A stretch of 64,000 nt of DNA from an uncultured Blautia sp. (GTDB taxonomy: Bacteria; Bacillota; Clostridia; Lachnospirales; Lachnospiraceae): positions 1 through 64,000 of the forward strand of contig UQAX01000005.1 of the NCBI GenBank assembly GCA_900539145.1, written 5' to 3'. Below the pieces are notes generated by a model. The model did not search any database. It was not told where the DNA came from and worked only from the letters and a program-made list of their open reading frames with translations. Within the stretch, counting starts at the first letter, position 1. The number at the start of each line of letters is the position of its first letter. Shown here in pieces: positions 16,431 to 24,235 of this stretch. A program made the position numbers and the translations under genes.

Positions 16431-17972
16431 TTATTTTTTAATCAATAAAGATTTTCCTGTCATTTCTTTTGGCTGTTCCATACCCATCAGTTCAATCAGA
16501 GTAGGAGCGATGTCAGCAAGGCATCCGCCTTCTCTTAAACCATAAGCAGGATCTGCATTTACCAGAATGAATGGAACAGGGTTTGTTGTATGTGCTGTAA
16601 ACGGAGCTCCTGTTTCGTAGTCTACTAACTGCTCTGCGTTTCCGTGATCTGCACAGATAAACATCTGTCCGCCAACCTCTTTGATTGCATCCACTGTTTT
16701 TCCTACACATTCATCTACTGCTTCAATGGCTTTAATTGCAGCTGCTTCTACACCTGTATGTCCAACCATATCCGGATTTGCGAAGTTAATGATAATTACA
16801 TCATATTTTTCAGATTTGATTGCCTCTACCAGTTTGTCGCATACTTCGTAAGCGCTCATTTCCGGTTTTAAATCGTAAGTAGCAACCTTCGGAGATTTCA
16901 CCAGAATTCTGTCTTCTCCTTCGTTTGGTTCTTCCACACCGCCGTTGAAGAAGAAAGTAACATGCGCATATTTCTCTGTCTCTGCAATACGTGCCTGTTT
17001 TTTGCCGTTTGCAGCCAAAAATTCACCGAATGTATTGGTGATTGCCACTTTATGGAAAGCAACTTCTTTATTGGGGATAGTCGGGTCATATTCTGTAAAG
17101 CATACAAAAGTTAAATCTAATCTCTTTTCTCTTGCAAATCCTGTAAACTCATCATCACAGAAAGCTCTTGTAAGCTCTCTTGCTCTGTCAGGACGGAAGT
17201 TGAAGAAGATTACAGAGTCTTTATCCTGAATAGTTCCTACCGGTTTACCGTCTTTTACAATTACAGTCGGCATTACGAATTCATCTGTTTTTTCTTCTTT
17301 ATAGGATGCTTCTACGGCTGCTGCCGGACACTCGGCCTGTACACCTTCCCCTTTTGTCATTGCATTGAATGCCAGTTCTACACGGTCCCAGCGATTATCT
17401 CTGTCCATTGCATAATAACGTCCCATAACAGAGGCAACCTGACCTACACCCAGCTCTTTCATCTTATCGCAAAGCTGTTCCACATATCCTTTACCACTTG
17501 CAGGAGGTGTATCTCTACCGTCTAAGAAACAATGTACAAATACTTTGGAAAGTCCTTCTTTTTTCGCTAATTCTAAAAGACCGAATACATGAGTTAAGTG
17601 ACTATGCACACCACCGTCAGATAATAATCCGAATAAATGCAGCGCTGAGTCATTTTCTTTTGCATTTTTTACTGCTTTTAATAAAGCTTCGTTTTTGAAG
17701 AAATCTCCGTCTTTGATTTCTTTTGTAATTCTTGTAAGCTCCTGATAAACAATGCGGCCTGCACCCATATTTAAGTGACCTACCTCAGAATTACCCATCT
17801 GTCCGTCAGGAAGTCCTACTGCCATACCGCTGGCATTTCCTTTTACAAAAGGATACTGCTCCTTTAACATATCCATTACAGGAGTTTTCCCTTCGCATAC
17901 TGCATTTGCCTCACATTTGTCATTTAATCCGTATCCGTCAAGGATCATTAACACGGTTGGTTTTTTACTCAT
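16431..17972 (-). CDS. gpmI: 2,3-bisphosphoglycerate-independent phosphoglycerate mutase
   Basis: Mn-dependent mutase interconverting 3- and 2-phosphoglycerate, 513 residues. Alkaline-phosphatase-superfamily metal motif MILDGYGL near 7, phosphoserine motif GQMGNSEVGHLNMGAGR near 57-73, HCFLDGRDTPP near 125, NFRPDRARE near 260, and C-terminal metal ligands NFANPDMVGHTG and FICADHGNAEQL. Strong ribosome binding site. A long imperfect inverted repeat sits in its 5' leader. Confidence 0.97.
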   Translation of the reverse strand: MSKKPTVLMILDGYGLNDKCEANAVCEGKTPVMDMLKEQYPFVKGNASGMAVGLPDGQMGNSEVGHLNMGAGRIVYQELTRITKEIKDGDFFKNEALLKAVKNAKENDSALHLFGLLSDGGVHSHLTHVFGLLELAKKEGLSKVFVHCFLDGRDTPPASGKGYVEQLCDKMKELGVGQVASVMGRYYAMDRDNRWDRVELAFNAMTKGEGVQAECPAAAVEASYKEEKTDEFVMPTVIVKDGKPVGTIQDKDSVIFFNFRPDRARELTRAFCDDEFTGFAREKRLDLTFVCFTEYDPTIPNKEVAFHKVAITNTFGEFLAANGKKQARIAETEKYAHVTFFFNGGVEEPNEGEDRILVKSPKVATYDLKPEMSAYEVCDKLVEAIKSEKYDVIIINFANPDMVGHTGVEAAAIKAIEAVDECVGKTVDAIKEVGGQMFICADHGNAEQLVDYETGAPFTAHTTNPVPFILVNADPAYGLREGGCLADIAPTLIELMGMEQPKEMTGKSLLIKK

Positions 17973-18005
17973 AATTTTTCTCCCTTCTTATCTATATAAT
18001 AGAAA

Positions 18006-18066
18006 TACCGATTTCTCATTTCATGTTGTTACCAAAGGTATTCTATCACGAAATAGGAAATCGGTA
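18006..18066 (-). repeat. Long inverted repeat between the amino-acid transporter and gpmI
   Basis: Arms 18006-18024 and 18048-18066 can form a stem of about 19 bp with one two-base internal mismatch (core ACCGATTTC / GAAATCGGT). It may terminate the transporter operon, though only a weak T-rich stretch (TATTTCTATT) follows, or be part of the gpmI leader. Confidence 0.5.
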
Positions 18067-18087
18067 AATGCTTTTTTCTATAATTTT

Positions 18088-18915
18088 CTAAGACAATACC
18101 TTAGACAAAAATTCTTTTGCTCTCGGTGTCTTTGGATTTTCGAAAAATTCCTTCGGTGTGCTGTCCTCTAAAATTCTTCCTTCATCCATAAATAAAATTC
18201 GGTTGGCAACTTCTTTTGCAAATCCCATTTCATGGGTAACAATAATCATAGTCATGCCTTCTTTTGCCAGCGCCTTCATTAAATCCAATACTTCGCCTAC
18301 CATTTCAGGATCTAACGCACTGGTAGGTTCATCAAAAAGAATAACATCCGGGTTCATTGCAAGAGAACGTACAATGGCAACCCTCTGTTTCTGACCGCCT
18401 GATAAAGTGGAAGGATAAACATCTGCTTTGTCCTCAAGCCCAATTCTTTTTAACAAATCAAGAGCCTGTGCTTTTGCTTCCTCACGAATTTGTGCTTTTG
18501 TAGTAGTAATAGGAAGAAGTTCTTTCTTCTGCGAGGAAAAGACATTCTTCACCTTTGTCACAAAATTCTTTCTCTTTGTCTGGCTTAATTCCTGACATTT
18601 TACATGTACCGGTGCCATCATAATATTCTGAATAACCGTTTTATTATTAAAAAGGTTAAAGTGCTGGAAAACCATTCCCATGTGGCGGCGATGAATATTG
18701 ATATCGACCTTCATATCGGCAATATCTACGCCATTAAAGATAATACTTCCTCCGGTAGGATCTTCCATACAGTTTAAGCATCTTAAAAACGTACTTTTTC
18801 CGGAACCTGAAGGTCCAAGGACAACCATAATATCACCTTTGTTCACGGTGACATTGATATCCTTTAAAACCTGAACATGATTAAAATCTTTTTTCAAATT
18901 AATTACGTCTATCAC
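18088..18915 (-). CDS. Polar amino-acid ABC transporter ATP-binding protein
   Basis: ATPase of 275 residues, GlnQ/ArtP family. Walker A GPSGSGKSTFLRCLN near 34, Q-loop FQHFNLF near 83, signature TLSGGQKQRVAIVRSL near 171, Walker B VILFDEPTSALDPE, H-loop THEMGF. About 35 extra residues (roughly 107-145, Lys-rich, KRKNFVTKVKNVFSSQKKE) sit between the Q-loop and the signature, so it exceeds the usual ~240-residue length. Overlaps the permease gene by 17 bases. Substrate is likely a polar or basic amino acid. Confidence 0.93.
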   Translation of the reverse strand: MIDVINLKKDFNHVQVLKDINVTVNKGDIMVVLGPSGSGKSTFLRCLNCMEDPTGGSIIFNGVDIADMKVDINIHRRHMGMVFQHFNLFNNKTVIQNIMMAPVHVKCQELSQTKRKNFVTKVKNVFSSQKKELLPITTTKAQIREEAKAQALDLLKRIGLEDKADVYPSTLSGGQKQRVAIVRSLAMNPDVILFDEPTSALDPEMVGEVLDLMKALAKEGMTMIIVTHEMGFAKEVANRILFMDEGRILEDSTPKEFFENPKTPRAKEFLSKVLS

Positions 18916-19609
18916 TCTTTTTCAGGCTCCTTTCTAATAATTTTACCAGCAGAGAAATAATCAATACCAGAACAATGTAAATCAATGCCATTACTAAATA
19001 CGGCACCATAAATTCATAGCTGTTGCTTCCGATATAACTAAATGCCACATACAAATCAGCAGCGCCTACAAAACTTACAATGGAAGTCTCTTTAATTAAG
19101 GAAATAAATTCATTTCCCAAGGTAGGCAGAATATTTTTAACTGCCTGTGGAATTACGATTTTCACCATACTTACGCTAAAGCTCAATCCCACGGCTCTTC
19201 CGGCTTCTAACTGTCCTGCGTCTACGGACTGAATTCCGCTTCGCATAATTTCTGAGATATATGCACCGCTGTTTAAGCCAAAAACAGCCATTGCCACAAC
19301 TTCTCCGGAAGTACGGATACCCATAATCGGAAGAAGTACATAATAGAAGACCAAAAGCTGTACCACCATTGGCGTTCCACGGAATAACGCTACATAAAAG
19401 CTGCAAATTCCATTTAAAATTCTGGGCAAACGTTTATATTTTGGAAGAACTCGTACTGTTGCAATCAAAGTACCGATTAAAATACCCACGATTAAACCTA
19501 CAATGGCAATCATCAAAGTATTTTGCAGACCTTCGATAACCTTCACATAACCGTTCTGCTCCAGAAAAATCTCCATAAACTTGTTTATTTTCTGTTCAAA
19601 GTTACCCAT
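18899..19609 (-). CDS. Polar amino-acid ABC transporter permease (HisM/GlnP type)
   Basis: Inner-membrane permease of 236 residues. Visible HisMQ features: GLQNTLMIAIVGLIVGILIG near 27, the SFYVALFRGTPMVVQLLVFY motif near 70, and the EAA loop EAGRAVGLSFSVSMVKIVIPQ near 137, which docks the ATPase. Five or so membrane segments. It lies between the binding protein (16 bases upstream) and the ATPase. One permease gene implies a homodimer. Confidence 0.94.
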   Translation of the reverse strand: MGNFEQKINKFMEIFLEQNGYVKVIEGLQNTLMIAIVGLIVGILIGTLIATVRVLPKYKRLPRILNGICSFYVALFRGTPMVVQLLVFYYVLLPIMGIRTSGEVVAMAVFGLNSGAYISEIMRSGIQSVDAGQLEAGRAVGLSFSVSMVKIVIPQAVKNILPTLGNEFISLIKETSIVSFVGAADLYVAFSYIGSNSYEFMVPYLVMALIYIVLVLIISLLVKLLERSLKKSDRRN

Positions 19610-19625
19610 TTTTTCACCTTTTCAC

Positions 19626-20495
19626 TTACTGCATTTCATTGATTGCTTCTGTGATACATTTTGCAGGAGCAGCATCTACCATTACGTAATCAATATTTCC
19701 GTTAATTAAATCCTGTACTGCTAAAGAACTGTTTTTGTAAGTAACACATTTTGCAGGAAGTCCCGGGAAGCCCCATTCTTCATCGCCTTCAATGTAATAC
19801 TGACCTGTTGTACCTGCCTGTACACCGATGCTGTCAGACTCTTTTAATTCATTTAAGAGCTTTTCTACGTCTGCTGCTTCTTTACAATCATCAAAAGCTG
19901 TATTATCGCTGGATACGATTAAACGCTGAGAAGCTTCATAATAAGTATCGGTAAACGCTACCTGTTCTGCTCTTTCTTCGTTTACAGTCAGACCTGCCAT
20001 TGCAATATCACATTTTGACTGTCCTACGGATAAACAAACAGCGTCAAAGTCCATGTTCTGGATTACCAGCTCCTGATCTAATTCCTCTGCAAGAAGGGAT
20101 GCGATTTCCATATCAATCCCGTAATACTCATCGCCCTTTGTAAATTCAAATGGTTCAAACGCCGCATTTGTAGCAACTACAAGCTGTTCTTTAGATGTGT
20201 CCAGTTTTGCAGATTTTACTGCTGTCGGTTCTCCCTCTGAGAAATATTTTTCACAGATTTCATCTAAAGTTCCGTCTTCTTTGATTTTTGCAATAAAAGT
20301 ATTTACCTGCTCTAATAATTCCGGCTGTTTCTTGTCAACACCGAAAGCATATTCTTCATCTGTCAAATCCACATCAATAATCTTTGCTGTTTTTTTGCCT
20401 TCGCTTTTTCCGCCCTCTTCTTTGTCACTTCCACAAGCTGTCATGGACATTGCCATCAATGCTGCTAATACTGCTGCCAATAATTTTTTCTTCAT
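19626..20495 (-). CDS. Polar amino-acid-binding lipoprotein, GlnH type, circularly permuted
   Basis: Extracellular SBP family 3 protein of 289 residues. Signal peptide with lipobox MTAC, acylated Cys at residue 21. Residues about 38-90 (DEEYAFGVDKKQPELLEQVN, FIAKIKEDGTLDEICEKYF) are the block that normally ends this family. The canonical N-terminal strand follows (LVVATNAAFEPFEF near 105, YYGIDMEIASLLAEEL). The protein stops at DAAPAKCITEAINEMQ, where the moved block would naturally continue. All parts of the fold are present in rotated order. Ligand motif MAGLTVNEERAEQVAFT is intact. First gene of the operon, with a strong promoter and ArgR-box-like sites; arginine or another basic amino acid is a plausible ligand. 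Confidence 0.92.
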   Translation of the reverse strand: MKKKLLAAVLAALMAMSMTACGSDKEEGGKSEGKKTAKIIDVDLTDEEYAFGVDKKQPELLEQVNTFIAKIKEDGTLDEICEKYFSEGEPTAVKSAKLDTSKEQLVVATNAAFEPFEFTKGDEYYGIDMEIASLLAEELDQELVIQNMDFDAVCLSVGQSKCDIAMAGLTVNEERAEQVAFTDTYYEASQRLIVSSDNTAFDDCKEAADVEKLLNELKESDSIGVQAGTTGQYYIEGDEEWGFPGLPAKCVTYKNSSLAVQDLINGNIDYVMVDAAPAKCITEAINEMQ

Positions 20496-20508
20496 ATCTA
20501 TTCTCTCC

Positions 20509-20640
20509 TTTATTCATTTCTTATGTATATTTTGTATATTTATTCATCTGTTAAAGGATTATAACAGCTCTTTCCTCATTTGGCAAGTCCTTTTTTTACT
20601 TTTTTTATTATTTTTTCTATATTTATTCATTCTCACTGTA
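20509..20640 (-). promoter_or_regulatory. Three ARG-box-like half sites around the promoter
   Basis: On the minus strand ATGAATAAATATACA occurs at 20547-20533 and ATGAATAAATATAGA at 20640-20626, with a shorter ATGAATAAA at 20517-20509. The known ArgR consensus is built from TGAATAAATATTCA-like sequence. The sites flank the promoter on both sides. ArgR itself is encoded at 45571-46029. Regulation is inferred. Confidence 0.5.
20558..20586 (-). promoter_or_regulatory. Promoter of the amino-acid transporter operon
   Basis: Minus strand TTGCCA (20586-20581), 17 bases, TATAAT (20563-20558). Confidence 0.8.
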
Positions 20641-20642
20641 TA

Positions 20643-22124
20643 TCAATACACTACAATCGGTGTATTCACCTCAATATTCTCATAAATGGTTCGTACATTA
20701 TCAAGAGGCGTATTGATACATCCGTGTGAACCATTTGTCAAATAAATATCTCCGCCAAAGCTGCTTCTCTTTGTCAAATCGTGAATTCCCACACCGCCGT
20801 TAAAAGGCATCCAGTAATTTACCGGCTCTTCATAATCAATGCTGCCGTCCGGCTTCTTTCCTACTAAAGTAAACGGGCTGGCTTTATCTTTTAATCTCCA
20901 TACGCCGCCTTTTGGTGTGCCATGTCCTTTATTTGGATTTCCTGTAACAACCGGAGTGTCCACGAGACAAGTTCCGTTCTTATAAAACCACATCCTCTGC
21001 TGGTCAATGGATATTTCCACATAAGTGCCATTGATATCATTTCCTTCATGTGTCTGTCCTTTATACAGCCAAGTCGGTTCAAGCTCTCCGCTTTGTCCTG
21101 CATTTAGTGCGGCAATCAAAGCATCTGTTGTTTTATCCTGCCATACTCTCCAGCCATAATCTCCGGTAGTCAAATGTACCGTTCCTCCCCCTGAGGTTTT
21201 AAAATCACGAGGTTTTCCATAGGTGTTATATTTTTCGGACCAACCGATAACTACCGGTTTAACAAGATTGACATCAAAGGTATACGTTCCGTCTTCCCCT
21301 TTTACCAACCATGACTTCAGCATATCTCTTGTAACTGTCTCTGTACCGTTTCCGAAATTTACCGTAATCTGCGTAGCCATAAGCTTATTTAATTGTTCTG
21401 CTTCTTTTGCCAAGCCTTCGTCGCTTTGCAGCACAGCCGGCTTCAGATAGCATTCTTCTTCTGTCAAAGAAATCTCTGTTTTTCTCTCATTCACTGCTTT
21501 TTTTAGAACTTCCATGGTTTTTTCTTTATCTAAAGCAGTACCTTCCACTTCAGGAACAATCTGATAAGCAGTCCCATCATCTTCTACCTTTGCATCCTGA
21601 GGCGGTGTCATATTGGCATCCTGCATACATGCCAGTTGATTTACTACCTGTGTAAAGCTTGTCTCATCATAAGCATGTTTTACAGAAACCGTATAATTCT
21701 TATCCTGAAAAATCTGTATCGGCCACAGCCATGAATTCTGTTTCTCTTTTACCTTATCCAGCTCGTTATCATCTTTATATTGAAGCTTAATTGCTTCGCC
21801 GCTGATTACTTCTGTTTTATCGTCCTTTTCCTTAATAGTCAAAACATAATCTTCTGAACTTCTTTTTACGCTTTCCTTAACGTCTTTTACTTTTTTCCCG
21901 CCAAAAGAGTTCTCATTAATCACTGTTCCGGGATAAAATCTGCCTTGATAATAAACAGCCACAGACACATATCCTGCCAGCAAGCATACGGCAACTCCTC
22001 CCACAATACCCAACAGAACTTTTTTTGTCTTTTTACTGCCTTTTTCTCCCCGTTCTCTTTTTATTTTCTGATCTGCCTTCTTTAAATCTTTTAATCTTTG
22101 TTTATTGCTTTTCTTGTTGTTCAT
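20643..22124 (-). CDS. L,D-transpeptidase (YkuD family) with peptidoglycan-binding repeat region
   Basis: Membrane-anchored cell-wall enzyme of 493 residues that forms or edits 3-3 cross-links. Basic cytoplasmic start (residues 1-33), one membrane helix (VLLGIVGGVAVCLLAGYVSVAV near 37-58), a long extracellular region of the PG_binding_4/VanW-neighbour type (GTVINENSFGGKKVKDVKES), and a C-terminal YkuD domain. The catalytic motif HDLTKRSSFGGDIYLTNGSH followed by GCINTP is near 455-480, with Cys as nucleophile. Ends shortly before the ARG-like site at 20640. Confidence 0.92.
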   Translation of the reverse strand: MNNKKSNKQRLKDLKKADQKIKRERGEKGSKKTKKVLLGIVGGVAVCLLAGYVSVAVYYQGRFYPGTVINENSFGGKKVKDVKESVKRSSEDYVLTIKEKDDKTEVISGEAIKLQYKDDNELDKVKEKQNSWLWPIQIFQDKNYTVSVKHAYDETSFTQVVNQLACMQDANMTPPQDAKVEDDGTAYQIVPEVEGTALDKEKTMEVLKKAVNERKTEISLTEEECYLKPAVLQSDEGLAKEAEQLNKLMATQITVNFGNGTETVTRDMLKSWLVKGEDGTYTFDVNLVKPVVIGWSEKYNTYGKPRDFKTSGGGTVHLTTGDYGWRVWQDKTTDALIAALNAGQSGELEPTWLYKGQTHEGNDINGTYVEISIDQQRMWFYKNGTCLVDTPVVTGNPNKGHGTPKGGVWRLKDKASPFTLVGKKPDGSIDYEEPVNYWMPFNGGVGIHDLTKRSSFGGDIYLTNGSHGCINTPLDNVRTIYENIEVNTPIVVY

Positions 22125-22223
22125 TGAATAAACTTCCTTTTCTCAAAGTTACTTCCCAATATGTTACATTCGCTTCCATTTTACTCCAAAAAAAGACAAA
22201 ATAAAAGCTTTTTATCACCCCTC

Positions 22224-22252
22224 TTGAAATTGTCATACTTTTTTAATATTAT
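22224..22252 (+). promoter_or_regulatory. Promoter of the radical SAM gene
   Basis: TTGAAA (22224-22229), 17 bases, TATTAT (22247-22252). Confidence 0.6.
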
Positions 22253-22308
22253 GTTGAAAGAGATAAAATACGAAATAGTTTTTGTTTACTGAAAGGAAAT
22301 ATTTTTGT

Positions 22309-23220
22309 ATGAATTCATTATTGGATATTACCTGCTGTCAGCTTTGTCCCCGTACCTGCAAAGTCAATCGAACCGTCTCAACCGGATTTTGCAGCTGCAC
22401 CAATGAAGTAAAAGCAGCCAGAGCAGCGCTGCATTTATGGGAAGAGCCCTGTATCAGCGGCACACAAGGAAGCGGTACTGTTTTCTTTTCCGGCTGTACT
22501 TTAAAATGCTGTTTTTGCCAAAACTCTCAAATCAGTTGTGAAAATTTTGGAAAAACACTGTCCGTATCACAGCTTAGTGAAATTTTTTTAAAGCTTCAAG
22601 AGGAAGGGGCTCATAATCTTAATCTGGTTACGCCAACTCAATATCTTCCTTTTATTATAGAAGCTTTAGATAACATTAAAAAACTTCTTTCCATACCTGT
22701 TATTTATAATTGCGGCGGTTACGAAAGACCTGAAGTCATTTCACTTTTAAAAGATTATGTTGATATTTACATGCCCGACTTGAAATATTATGATGCTTCC
22801 CTGTCGTTTTCCTACTCCAAAGCAAAGGATTATTTTTCCTTTGCTTCAAAAGCAATTCAGAAAATGATAGAACAAACAGGCGTTCCCACATTTAATAAGG
22901 AAGGAATTTTACAAAAAGGGGTACTTATCCGCCATCTCGTCTTGCCCGGATGTAAAGAAGACTCTATGAAGCTTTTAGAATGGCTAAACGAAACGCTCCC
23001 AAGAAACAGCTTTTTGCTAAGCCTTTTAAGTCAGTATACCCCTGTTTATAAAGCAGCAAAACATCCGAAAATTAACCGCAGAGTAACCACTTATGAATAT
23101 AACAAGGTCTTGGACAAAGCAATTTCTCTTGGGCTGACGCAGGGCTTTATGCAGGAAAGAAGCAGCGCTTCTTCTGCATATACACCTTCTTTTCAATTAG
23201 AAGGTCTTGATATTAAATAG
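22309..23220 (+). CDS. Radical SAM protein, PflA-like (COG1313 type)
   Basis: Predicted S-adenosylmethionine radical enzyme of 303 residues. The iron-sulfur motif is GCTLKCCFCQN near residues 61-71 (CxxxCxxC). A Cys-rich N-terminus (CCQLCPRTCKVNR, TGFCSCTNE) precedes it and may hold a second metal site. Further family hallmarks are NLVTPTQYLP, VIYNCGGYE and YMPDLKYYD. Start at the ATG at 22309 behind GAAAGGAAA; a longer TTG start at 22282 has no binding site. The substrate is unknown; these proteins are often annotated as pyruvate formate-lyase-activating-enzyme homologues. Monocistronic. Confidence 0.88.
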   Translation: MNSLLDITCCQLCPRTCKVNRTVSTGFCSCTNEVKAARAALHLWEEPCISGTQGSGTVFFSGCTLKCCFCQNSQISCENFGKTLSVSQLSEIFLKLQEEGAHNLNLVTPTQYLPFIIEALDNIKKLLSIPVIYNCGGYERPEVISLLKDYVDIYMPDLKYYDASLSFSYSKAKDYFSFASKAIQKMIEQTGVPTFNKEGILQKGVLIRHLVLPGCKEDSMKLLEWLNETLPRNSFLLSLLSQYTPVYKAAKHPKINRRVTTYEYNKVLDKAISLGLTQGFMQERSSASSAYTPSFQLEGLDIK

Positions 23221-23235
23221 TTTTTTTGCAACAGA

Positions 23236-23280
23236 AAAGAACCGGAAAGCTCCTTACAAAGGGAAACTTCCGGTTCTCTT
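23236..23280. terminator. Bidirectional terminator between radical SAM gene and tpiA
   Basis: Stem AGAACCGGAA / TTCCGGTTCT between two convergent genes, with T-rich flanks on each strand. Confidence 0.75.
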
Positions 23281-23310
23281 CAAATCAATCATTTTAATTT
23301 GGAATAATTC

Positions 23311-24060
23311 TTATTTGTAGTTTACAATAGAACCAAAATCTGGTTTTAATGCTGCTCCACCAACTAATCCACCGTCAATATCCGGCTGAACGAATAATTC
23401 CGGAGCTGTTGCAGCATTTACGGAACCACCGTACTGAATACGGATTGCTTCTGCTGTTGCTTCATCGTAAACTTCTGCAATACATTCACGGATTGCTTTA
23501 CAAACTTCCTGAGCCTGCTCAGTTGTAGCTGTTTTACCAGTTCCGATTGCCCAGATTGGCTCATAAGCGATAACTGCTTCTTTTGCCTGTTCTGCTGTAA
23601 TTCCCTGAAAACCAACCTTTACCTGCTGGCGAATAAAATCCATAGTAACACCCTGTTCTCTCTGTTCCAGAGTTTCACCACAGCACATAATCGGTGTTAA
23701 ACCATGTTCAAATGCTTTCAGCATTTTTTTGTTGATGTCTTCATTTGTTTCACCAAAGTATTCACGTCTTTCGGAATGTCCTAAAATAACATATTTAACG
23801 CCTGCATCTACCAGCATGTTTGGAGAAATTTCTCCTGTATATGCACCTTTTTCTTCAAAGTACATATTTTCAGCGCCAACCTGAATATTACTTCCTTTTA
23901 CTGCTTCTACAACCGGTACAATGTCAATAGCAGGTACGCAGAATACAACGTCTACTTCTTCATTTGCTACCAGTGGTTTTAATGTGTTTACTAATTCAAC
24001 TGCTTCGCTTGGTGTCATATTCATTTTCCAGTTACCAGCGATAATTTTTTTTCTTGCCAT
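23311..24060 (-). CDS. tpiA: Triose-phosphate isomerase
   Basis: Glycolytic enzyme interconverting dihydroxyacetone phosphate and glyceraldehyde 3-phosphate, 249 residues, normal length. Catalytic residues are in GNWKMN (Lys near 12), LGHSERR (His near 96) and AYEPIWAIGTGKTA (Glu near 167). Phosphate loop GGSVN and GLVGGAAL. Start at 24060, seven bases after AAGAAGG. Separated from pgk by a 164-base spacer that contains a sequence duplication. Confidence 0.97.
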   Translation of the reverse strand: MARKKIIAGNWKMNMTPSEAVELVNTLKPLVANEEVDVVFCVPAIDIVPVVEAVKGSNIQVGAENMYFEEKGAYTGEISPNMLVDAGVKYVILGHSERREYFGETNEDINKKMLKAFEHGLTPIMCCGETLEQREQGVTMDFIRQQVKVGFQGITAEQAKEAVIAYEPIWAIGTGKTATTEQAQEVCKAIRECIAEVYDEATAEAIRIQYGGSVNAATAPELFVQPDIDGGLVGGAALKPDFGSIVNYK

Positions 24061-24092
24061 TGGAATGACCTTCTTTCTCATTTTATTTTAAG

Positions 24093-24116
24093 TGCTTTCG
24101 TTAAGTTACTTATCGT
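24093..24116. repeat. Direct repeat R1 in the pgk-tpiA spacer
   Basis: TGCTTTCGTTAAGTT plus ACTTATCGT. The same two pieces occur at 24201-24235, there separated by 11 extra bases (GCTTTCAGCCT). R2 overlaps the 3' end of pgk including its stop codon, so R1 is a copy of the pgk end lying 108 bases downstream in the operon. Confidence 0.85.
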
Positions 24117-24127
24117 GTATCTTCTCT

Positions 24128-24204
24128 CAACTAACCTCGCCTTTGGCTCGCTAAGGTTCGAGAAGGGCTTCGCACTAAACTCAACCTTCGCCTTTCGGCT
24201 TGCT
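24128..24204. repeat. Two related 23-25-bp units between R1 and R2
   Basis: Unit A (24128-24152, core CCTCGCCTTTGGCTCGCT) and unit B (24182-24204, core CCTTCGCCTTTCGGCTTGCT) are similar and each holds a small GCC...GGC hairpin. They resemble intergenic spacer repeats rather than coding sequence. Confidence 0.55.
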
Positions 24205-24235
24205 TTCGTTAAGTTGCTTTCAGCCTACTTATCGT
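24201..24235. repeat. Direct repeat R2 overlapping the pgk 3' end
   Basis: Longer version of R1 (24093-24116); see that entry. The last nine bases encode the pgk C-terminal residues and part of its stop region on the minus strand. Confidence 0.85.
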
